Shown here: one piece after another, positions 56,501-64,000 of the stretch
Layout of the letters: every line of letters starts with the position of its first letter
Position numbering within the stretch: position 1 is the first letter of the stretch
Source of the DNA: Heterodera schachtii
Lineage: Eukaryota > Nematoda > Chromadorea > Rhabditida > Heteroderidae
Length of the DNA stretch: 64,000 nucleotides
Assembly (NCBI GenBank): GCA_023374025.1
Contig: SIJG01000006.1
Location: 2,665,102-2,729,101, forward strand
Direction of reading: 5' to 3'
Position numbers and translations under genes: made by a program
The notes under the pieces: model-generated
What the model was told of the DNA's origin: nothing
Database searches by the model: none
What the model saw: only the letters and a program-made list of their open reading frames with translations

Positions 56501-59500
56501 ATGTGGGCGGCACGGTCCACCACAGTTCCGGTGCCATTCAGTCCGTTTTTTAAATGAAAGGACCGACATTCACATCCCCCGACAAATCAGTCCTTCTGCT
56601 GCTGGGTAAAGAAGGAACCAGGGGAGTCCGGTCAATTCAGTCCTGTTGTACTTTAATAAAGAATTTGACTGTAGCATAAAGCATGGGAGGACGCAAGAGG
56701 AGACAGTTCAGTCCCGTATAAAACAAATTTAATTCATGTTACTTAAACTAGGAACAATTTGTGGGGGAAGGGTCTTTATTGTCACACCAAAATACACTCA
56801 TCGCTTGGGCGATTTTGAGGAGATTCATCGTCCAGCCGCACAATTGGATTAGTGAACGGCGGCACGCGGTAAAATTCATCAGTAAAAATCGGTAATTACC
56901 GTTGACCGATCGATCCATTTTCGGAAAAACCGTCACTAATTTGTTGGCTGTGGCTGTTCTCTGCTGCTGATGACATGTTGCGGTTGTCACAAATTATTGC
57001 TGCGGCACTGTTCAGCAACGTTACCAGCCTTTAATGATGGTGCATAGATCGTTCAGTAATTCACCATCAGTGGTGGCCAATGGTCGTTGTGCTTCTCCTC
57101 CTCGACTGTCGGCTGGTTGGAACCGGCGCCGGAAAGCGGAACGGAACACCACACACTCAAAGCCCCCACTTCCCGCCGAAAAGCAAAAGCCCCCCCCCGC
57201 CCAACGATTTGCTGCTGACAGCCGGCGAAGACCCCCCGAGGGACGGACAGTCGGACGGACGGACACTGACCGTCGTCCTTCTATCGACTGTCAACATCCG
57301 CAGCAGAACCAACAGAGAGAGAGGAGAGAGAGAGGAGAATTGGGCGGTTGGGGATTTTGGGCGATGAATAATCTGCCCAATCCAGCAACCATCCACCTCC
57401 ATCATCATCATCATCAGCATCATCATCATCAGCCAACAGAAGAGAGTGATGAGTGTGCTGTGTGTTGATGATCGTCCAGCAGCGAAGGGCCACTCACTCA
57501 CCGCCGCAATTCGTGTACAAATACACCAACACCAGCGCATTTTGGATGGACGGAATGGAGCACATAAAGGAGCAGATCCGGATGATAATGATGATGATGA
57601 TGTGCATGGACTTATTAGTTAAGTTGGGGAAGGGAAGCGGAAGGATTTGGAGGATTTATTCCACGAAGGATTTGTCCGGAATTGGGCAACAGTGAATTAA
57701 AATTGGATAGAAAGCAAGGCAAAAGGCATCAACATAGAACGGATAAAAGAACCCCAGATCATTTTGACAATTATAGGGTTTTTAAAAATGTTTATTTTGG
57801 TTAAGAATTTGGTTGGATTTTGAAATGAAAAGGTTTGAAAAATTTCCTTAACAAATATCTCAAAATAAAATATCAAACAAGAAAAATAACTCTCTTAAAA
57901 ATGTTATACAATAACAGTGTGTCCAATGGCCCCATTTTTAGACGATAGAAAATTTTGCTCCTAATGGATTTTTGATTAATAAAATTCAGTCGTCCGATTG
58001 GTTGGTGTTTTTTAGGACAAAAAAATGAAAGGAAAAAATACAACAAAAAAAAGAGAAATAACGGGAAATTACAGTTGGACAACATTAAAACAAAATGACG
58101 ATATGGACTTTGATCTGTTGATAAAAAGAAAGTTGCCGAATGTGATCAGAAAAAGTGGTCCATTTCGGAAAATGAATGTGCGCGGAAAGGCGAAGGACAC
58201 ACAGCAAAAACATGGGAATGATTTGATCAAAAGTGGCGCCGACCAACAGCACAGCAAGTGATCGATCAAGGGCCGAGCAACGAAAATAATTTAATTAATT
58301 GGACGGCCTCGTCGAGCGGCGAAATTTCAAGAGGGGAGGGGGGAGGAACCGTTAACAGGTGAAAAGAGTGGGGTTAATCTCGAGAATTTCTCCTTCTCGA
58401 GAATTCGACGAATATGTGCGGGGGGAAGGGGACCAAAAAATTAGGGGATAGGAACTAATGGGACCAATTAGGGTTGGAGTGAGCGAAATGCGCGAAATTG
58501 TGCTCTGAGATTGTGATTGTTTGTGATCGGTTGAAATTCAAAAAGATTTTTATTTTGTTTCGTGAATGAATACCATAATGATCATATGACAAACATATGC
58601 GCGAGTAATTATTTTGGTATTAAAAGAATTTTTAATTATCATTTGTGAAATTGAAAATTTTATGAGACCAATGCGTAATTATGGGTTGGAAAATAATTAT
58701 TTAAAAAAAGAAAAAAAAGTTGTGATACGATGCGATCTGTGTTTGCCTTTTCAGTTTCATAAAATTTTAATTTTTTTAATCGGAGAAATAAAAAATATTC
58801 AAAAGTTATTTAATCTTAATCTTGCTGAATTATTTGCCCTTTTATAAAATCATATTTGGTTTGATCAGAAAGTGCGATCATCTGCCCTGAAAGAGTGGGA
58901 AGTATGCTGGTCTGATTCAGTGAGATCAGCTCATTGATTAGTATATCTAATTATGCTGCTTAAGAAAGAATGATGATTGATCATAGAATTAAATAATACT
59001 TTTTTCGATTAAAAACCAAGAAAAATTGCCATTTTGATAAAAAAATTTATTAAAATTTTCAAGATTTTCCAGTAAAAATGGAATTTTTCAATATAATCAG
59101 TTGGTAATCCCATATGAGTTTTCTATGTTAACAATAATCTCGTCAAACCAGGTGTAAATGTAATATTTTTGGTTATTTATCAGAACATCATTCAGTCGGT
59201 GGCCAGAAGAAGTCAAAAACCTGGGTTTTCGAACACTTTTCGCAATAATTTTTTGAAACAAAAACTTTGTATTTTTAAGACTAATAAAGAATATTTAAGG
59301 TAGATCGAACGATCTCAAGAATGTTAAATTATTAGTTGCTTCTGGGTCAAAGTCATAAGAAAACAACATTTTTTATGATGGTTTTTGGATAAAGTCATAG
59401 CACCGTTCACTCAGATAATTGGAGCGACTGATCACAACAACACTCTGTCAAACCCAAATCAGTACAAATCATCCGATTTCCCGGGAAAAGCTGATCAGCC

Positions 59501-60359
59501 CAACCCTCGACGACCTTCCCGTTCCCCGCTGCTGCAGAAGATGATGGATGCGATCATCTCGAGAATGCGCTCAAAAAGTGCACACATAATGAAAATGTTT
59601 TTGGGTTGGTCCGCCACCATTCCCCCGTCTTTTTTTTTGTGCATTTTCCGGGAGGGGTAAACAAAACTCTCCACCCAAAAATCATTTCGTCGTCAATTCG
59701 TCCGTGGTATGTGCTCAAGAGGGCCGGTGAGTTTGGGGAAAAAAAAGAAGAAAATTCCGGTAATTTTTGTATGAATCATTCATACAAATATTGTTTTGTT
59801 GTGTGGGTTGTTCATTTTTTATTGAATGAGTGCGCAAATACAATAAGCCATCAACCAACAACAAAGTGTAATTAAATGTATCTGATCAATGATTGGGCAT
59901 TCATTACACAGAAATTGAAAATGTATGAGATTTTCAAGGCTTATGAACAAATGTGAATTGAGATTTATAAAATATGTAAATACTGTTTAAATATAAAGTA
60001 AAGAATTTTAATAAATTTAAAAGTAATTCCAAAAAGATCCTCAAAAATTTCATCAGTCGCTTTTTATTTAATTTAAAATCTCGAAAATGGCTAAATGTGC
60101 CATTTTTACATTTTACTCGCATAAAAGTGAATTTTATTCATAAACTTAAAATGGAAATAAATCTCTATTAGCGGAATCATTTGATTGATGTCAGTTAGTG
60201 CTGTGTTGTGTGTGTGCGCATTTATTTGTGTGCGGTTGGTGAGCTGTGAATTTGCGGATTTGGGTTGGCGGACGGATTGGCGGAGGTCGCGCAAAAATGG
60301 AATGGGAATGAAAAGAGGAGGTGATCGAAGCGAAAAACTGGAGAAATTTGTGAATTGGA
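53548..60359. other. Long non-coding stretch with simple repeats
   Basis: No gene with splice logic or family resemblance was found in 6.8 kb. Poly-G runs occur near 55570, 56292 and 56346, CAT-repeat sequence near 57395-57430, and ATG-repeat sequence near 57583-57603. A Lys-rich open frame (58025-58261) and an open frame at 59385-59660 were considered and left out. It may contain distant exons too short to see by eye. Confidence 0.4.
56289..56363. repeat. Paired long poly-G tracts
   Basis: Two runs of about 23 and 20 G separated by about 30 bp (AAAGGGGGAGGGAATGG and on). They are capable of G-quadruplex formation and are also prone to sequencing and assembly error. Confidence 0.8.
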
Positions 60360-60364
60360 GAGAT

Positions 60365-60663
60365 TTGGACAAAGAGAGGGAGAGAGACTGAGGTTGCGAT
60401 AGAGACTGACAGAGGGGGAGAGAGAATGTGTGGATAGAGAGAACATACAGAAGCGTGTGCATAGAGAGAGGAGTATGGAGAGAGTGAGAGAGAGAGAGAG
60501 AGGGAGAGAGAGAGAGGGGGAGAGAGAGAGAGAGAGAGGGAGAGAGAGAGAGAGAAGAGAAGAGAGGGGAAGAGAGAGAGCGAGAGAGAGTGACAGAGGG
60601 GGAGAGAGAATGTGTGGATAGAGAGAACATACAGAAGCGTGTGCATAGAGAGAGGAGTATGGA

Positions 60664-60709
<46 letters not shown>

Positions 60710-60805
60710 GAGGGAGAGCGAGAGAGAGAGAGGGGGAGAGAGAGAGAGAAGAGAGAGAAAGAGAGAGGGGGAGAGAGAGAGGGAGAGCGAGAGAGAGAGA
60801 GGGGG

Positions 60806-60848
<43 letters not shown>

Positions 60849-60852
60849 CGAC

Positions 60853-60900
<48 letters not shown>

Positions 60901-60950
60901 AAGGGTAGAGAGTTGTGTGTAAAGAGAGAGAGAGAGCGAAGAGAGAAACA
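60365..60950. repeat. GA-rich satellite-like block with a 184-bp internal duplication
   Basis: About 590 bp of GAGAGA. A non-simple segment, GAGAATGTGTGGATAGAGAG followed by AACATACAGAAGCGTGTGC, occurs twice, 184 bp apart (60422 and 60606), so a larger unit has duplicated. The 281-codon open frame on the minus strand is pure Ser/Leu translation of the repeat and is not a gene. Confidence 0.9.
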
Positions 60951-62316
60951 TAAAGAGAATGAGAAAAAGAATTAGAAAATAGAGAATCAGAAAAAATTGT
61001 AAAAAGCGGAGAATGTTTGATTATAATAGGAATTTAGTGAAAAAAAAATTGGGGCACACGAACCATGGAAGACTGCTGATGATTGAATGGGAATGAGCAC
61101 TGCTGCCGAAGGAAAAAAAGAAAACTGCGCGAGTTTTCGCTGCCGGAAATTGCCGATTTCACCATTTCAGTGCTAATCAATTAATCGGCTTACATATCAC
61201 TGAGATCAACAAATTCATTAAAAAAATAATTATTGTAGACATTGGGTATGGCACAAAATACTGCAGAATGGTTGCTAAAAAAGTTTTCGGTCTCCATCAA
61301 ATCATGGCTAGGATTTGCTTCTTGAAATGATATGAAGACAAACCATAAATATGTAAAAATTAAAGTCCAAAATTTTTATTCGCTAATTGGAATAAGATGC
61401 ATTTGACCTAATAGCCTAAGAATTCTAGAAAATGGTCATTTATTTAGCAAATTTGACAAATTAAAATTGTATTCAAAATTCAAATTTTGTAAAGTTTTTG
61501 GGAATGAATTCTGAAAATTTCTCATTTCTATTAAAATGTATTTACTTTATGAAAATTTGAAGCATCGATTTTATGAACGTACATTTCTCAATTAGTTTTT
61601 TATTATCAACAAAAAATGTAGTTTTTTGTTGTTTTTTTTTGCACTAACAAATTTTGTTTGGTTTTCTAAAGTGTGGGGGGGGGGGCGGGAGCCGACAAAT
61701 CTCTTTTTGTTCATTTTCACTATTTTTCGCACTATTATTTTTTGTACGATGACAAACAAACAAAACAAACAAAATGTGTACAATAATAAAATTGGAATGG
61801 AAAAAATAAATCAGTGAAAATTGAGCAAATAAATGGCGAAAATTTCTTGCTTAAAATGGGATTGTTTGGTGTTTGTTTCTTTGCTGTGGTGTATTATTTT
61901 TTGTTTTGGTTTATTGTATTTAAGAATATGTATAGGAATTGAATATACATTTTTAATCTGAAATTAGAAAAATTTATAAACGACATTCTGTGTCAGAAAT
62001 GAGTATATTATATATAAATATGTAAGATTTTATTTATTTTTTTTATTTCACGTGGTTTTTTGTTAAAATTGCTAGCCATTTTACTTTGAAAATTTAAAAA
62101 AAGCTTAAACAGTAAACTTAACTTATTGCTTAATTTTCTCGATTTGAGTCTCGATTTTCTATATTTTGTTTAAATTTTTTTTATTTTAATAATTTGCACT
62201 TTTCGAAGTAATAAATTTTATTAAAGTACTGATAAGAATTTCATAAGCATTGCGAGGTTATTCATGAGTTTTGTCATTGCTGGTCAAATTTTGCACCATT
62301 AATCACCGCTATTCAT
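60951..62316. other. Intergenic, AT-rich
   Basis: No gene seen. One poly-G tract near 61676. Confidence 0.45.
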
Positions 62317-62718
62317 TTATCCGCAGACTTTGGCATGTACACAGTAAACGCCTGGGACATTGAAACCGGAATTACCCATGTCTAAAATTTAAAAAAAAAA
62401 TTTTTACTCTTATTACCAATGTGTGTTTCTTTTTTGAGCCCAGAAATTTTGAGTTTCTGATCCTGTAAAACCCTGCAAAAGGTCCGGTCGGTGCCGAACT
62501 CGGTTATTGATGAAATCATTTTTTAAACAAAAATTCTAGGGCGTTTCGAAAAATTAAGAATTTCCATGTGTTTCCGGGGTTACTGAACATTTGTCGGAAC
62601 GTCAAACGAACCCAAACGAACCCGTGAAGCCAAAAATTTGTGCATTGCCAAAATGTAAAAATGCAAAAAGCAAAAAGAAGCACACGAGCACAAGCAGCAG
62701 CACATGATGAAACGGCAT
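62317..62718 (-). CDS. Small secreted peptide precursor, YCxHAxVCG family, copy 3 (divergent)
   Basis: Exons 62718-62622 and 62381-62317 encode 53 aa. The signal peptide (MPFHHVLLLVLVCFFLL and on) ends GNAQ, as in the sisters. The mature part begins IFGFT, crosses the same phase-1 intron, and ends GVYCVHAKVCG. Exon 1 has exactly the length of copy 4 exon 1. The leader and N-terminal half differ strongly from the other copies, whereas the YC-x-HA-K-VCG end is unchanged. This marks the C-terminal ring as the constrained part. The donor GTTCGT is weak but sits at the homologous position. Confidence 0.68.
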
Positions 62719-63336
62719 TTGTATGATGATGATGTTTGCAGAAAGTATTAATTTTTAAGTCTGGGTAAGCATGAAATCACATCTAAATTTTTTATGTATA
62801 ATAAATAATTATTTCTTACTTTGCTTGGCTTAATAAACATTAATTTTTAAAGGATTTTGATCATTTGAATTTTCGATTCTCGCTTTCTTTCCTTTTTGGA
62901 GGGCCCTGCTGTGCTGAAAACCGCCGCTAAAATTTATTTATTTTTTCAAATGAAAGAAGAACAAATCGTAGAAATAAGCGCAAATGAAAGCCCTCAATAG
63001 AATGTATTTGACTCAAATTAGGCAATTATTCAGCAACCTTTTTGTGGTGGTTATTTTCTCCAATTTATTTACTGCTTTAGGATGGTCCTTACCAAAACAA
63101 AGACCTAATTAATGTGTCAAAGTGTCCGTTGTGATGAAAGTGCTACCGACTTTTACTAATTAGTATTTTTCCAATAGGAAAAGTGATTGATTTATTTAGT
63201 GATATGAATTGACTTTAATTTACCAAAACAAATTGAATATTTAATTTGTGCTATTTAAAATAGATATAACAAAAGAAATTTGTACAATAAAATAAATTAT
63301 TTTCGACATTCCGCCATCATTAGTCCATTTGTACAT
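62719..63336. other. Spacer between two peptide genes
   Basis: AT-rich, about 620 bp, no gene recognised. It contains the upstream region of copy 3, which lacks the conserved block seen upstream of copies 2 and 4. Confidence 0.45.
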
Positions 63337-63551
63337 TTATCCGCAAACTTTGGCATGTGCACAGTAAAAGCCAGGCATGTAAATGCCGGAGTTCCATCCT
63401 GACAATAAATTTTGGTTAAAATTTAATTTGATTTAATATTTATGTAAAAATTACCCCATCCGCCAAATAATTGAGCATCGGACAAAGTGACGAGGGAAAG
63501 CAGCAGCAAAATGATGGACAAAAAGGCCAACAGTTGACGCTTGAGAGACAT
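63337..63551 (-). CDS. Small secreted peptide precursor, YCxHAxVCG family, copy 4
   Basis: Exons 63551-63455 and 63398-63337 encode 52 aa. The signal peptide (MSLKRQLLAFLSIILLLLS and on) ends SDAQ. The mature peptide of about 26 residues begins LFGGWG and ends GFYCAHAKVCG. The intron is 56 bp (GTAATT...TTGTCAG), phase 1. One possible disulfide joins the two cysteines (C-x5-C), and the final Gly could serve as an amide donor. The C-x5-C-amide ring has the same spacing as arthropod CCAP, but the sequences are otherwise unlike, so this is only a topological comparison. This is the cleanest copy in the window. Confidence 0.77.
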
Positions 63552-63558
63552 TGTTTTA

Positions 63559-63604
63559 CTGTGCTAAATTTAAAAATAATAGAATAATGGAAATATTTTA
63601 AAAT
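63559..63604 (-). promoter_or_regulatory. Conserved upstream block of the peptide gene
   Basis: CTGTGCTAAATTTAAAAATA, then ATAGAATAATGG and AAATATTTTAAAA, nearly identical to 27527-27570 upstream of copy 2. It is a candidate shared promoter or 5' UTR element. Confidence 0.5.
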
Positions 63605-63829
63605 TGCCTAAAAAACTTATGAAAATTTTAAATTTATTATTTTATAAATTAAAATATAAATATAGAAAAAAAAAAATTTATTATTTAAAAAAGTTTTCAT
63701 TGTCAATAAAATTTCATTTTGAAATAATGATAAAGTTTTATTATAATTTTGGTTTTGCTTACTTATCCATTCGCTTAAATATACTTCAATTTCCTCTTAT
63801 TGGATGAGTAATTATGACCAAAACGATTT
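63605..63829. other. AT-rich upstream flank
   Basis: A short Lys/Tyr-rich open frame (63604-63807) is an AT-composition artefact. Nothing else seen. Confidence 0.4.
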
Positions 63830-63979
63830 GACATTGACACACAAAATAAAATAAATGGGTTTGGATTAATTTGAGCTTTGTTAAAGCGATCGGATGTTAT
63901 ATTTGACATTGACACACAAAATAAAATAAATGGGTTTGGATTAATTTGAGCTTTGTTAAAGCGATCGGATGTTATATTT
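63830..63979. repeat. 75-bp tandem duplication
   Basis: GACATTGACACACAAAATAA followed by AATAAATGGGTTTGG and on to CGATCGGATGTTATATTT occurs twice head to tail (63830 and 63905) with no visible difference. The open frame crossing it on minus simply repeats itself. Confidence 0.92.
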
Positions 63980-64000
63980 GGGCTGCGCAAAATTCAAGAA

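Noticed and set aside
57034..57540. Overlapping open frames on both strands
   Set aside because: Low-complexity His, Asp and Met runs from CAT repeats and no introns or homology; GC-richer composition alone does not make a gene.
58025..58261. 78-codon Lys-rich frame (MKGKNTTKKREITG)
   Set aside because: Could be an exon, but no matching neighbour exons, signal or family were found.
60106..60951. 281-codon open frame on the minus strand
   Set aside because: It is a Ser/Leu translation of a GA/CT microsatellite; every frame of such a repeat lacks stops.
1..64000. tRNA, rRNA, spliced-leader RNA genes and CRISPR arrays
   Set aside because: Looked for by eye and not found; tRNAs in particular cannot be excluded without a covariance-model scan.

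Overview
The window looks like nuclear DNA from a plant-parasitic tylenchid nematode, probably a cyst nematode (Heteroderidae). It is very AT-rich, with genes split into short exons by many introns (often 47-60 bp, TTTCAG/TTTTAG-type acceptors). It carries a nematode-specific Srt chemoreceptor, several small or pioneer secreted proteins, and two secreted RING-H2 proteins that recall the RHA1B-type effector described in potato cyst nematodes. Species cannot be decided from the sequence alone. All gene models below were assembled by hand from reading frame, splice sites and phase; no search was run.

Layout. 0.4-1.0 kb: a doubtful secreted gene (-). 1.6-2.8 kb: a hAT-like MITE. 6.1-9.0 kb: a complete 346-aa Srt-family 7TM receptor (+, 8 exons). 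10.0-11.2 kb: a partial gene (-). 12.3-12.5 kb: first copy of a small secreted peptide family (-). 13.3-14.3 kb: a small putative secreted gene and a decayed relative (-). 16.7-21.9 kb: a 749-aa secreted pioneer protein (+, 9 exons). 22.5-32.3 kb: a MITE-dense stretch holding the first RING-H2 gene (25.3-26.4 kb, +), the second peptide gene (27.3-27.5 kb, -) and an 89-bp higher-order tandem array. 32.7-36.6 kb: a 704-aa secreted pioneer protein (+, 9 exons). 38.7-40.1 kb: the second RING-H2 gene (+). 41.8-49.1 kb: a 16-exon, 880-aa single-pass membrane protein with a glutamine-rich ectodomain (-). 49.1-62.3 kb: mostly non-coding, rich in poly-G tracts and GA microsatellites, with another MITE. 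62.3-63.6 kb: two more copies of the peptide family (-).

How it fits together. At least eight reconstructed genes encode predicted secreted products (two RING-H2, four peptides, two large pioneers), which looks like an effector or secretome-rich accessory region expanded by local duplication. The most novel item is the four-member family of 37-53-aa precursors ending in YCxHAxVCG: an AQ signal cleavage, a C-x5-C pair and a terminal glycine that could be amidated. The second unusual signal is a GC-rich hairpin (9-bp arms, GATA-type loop) with a conserved AT-rich tail. It recurs inside MITEs whose terminal inverted repeats differ, several of which have perfect 8-bp target-site duplications.
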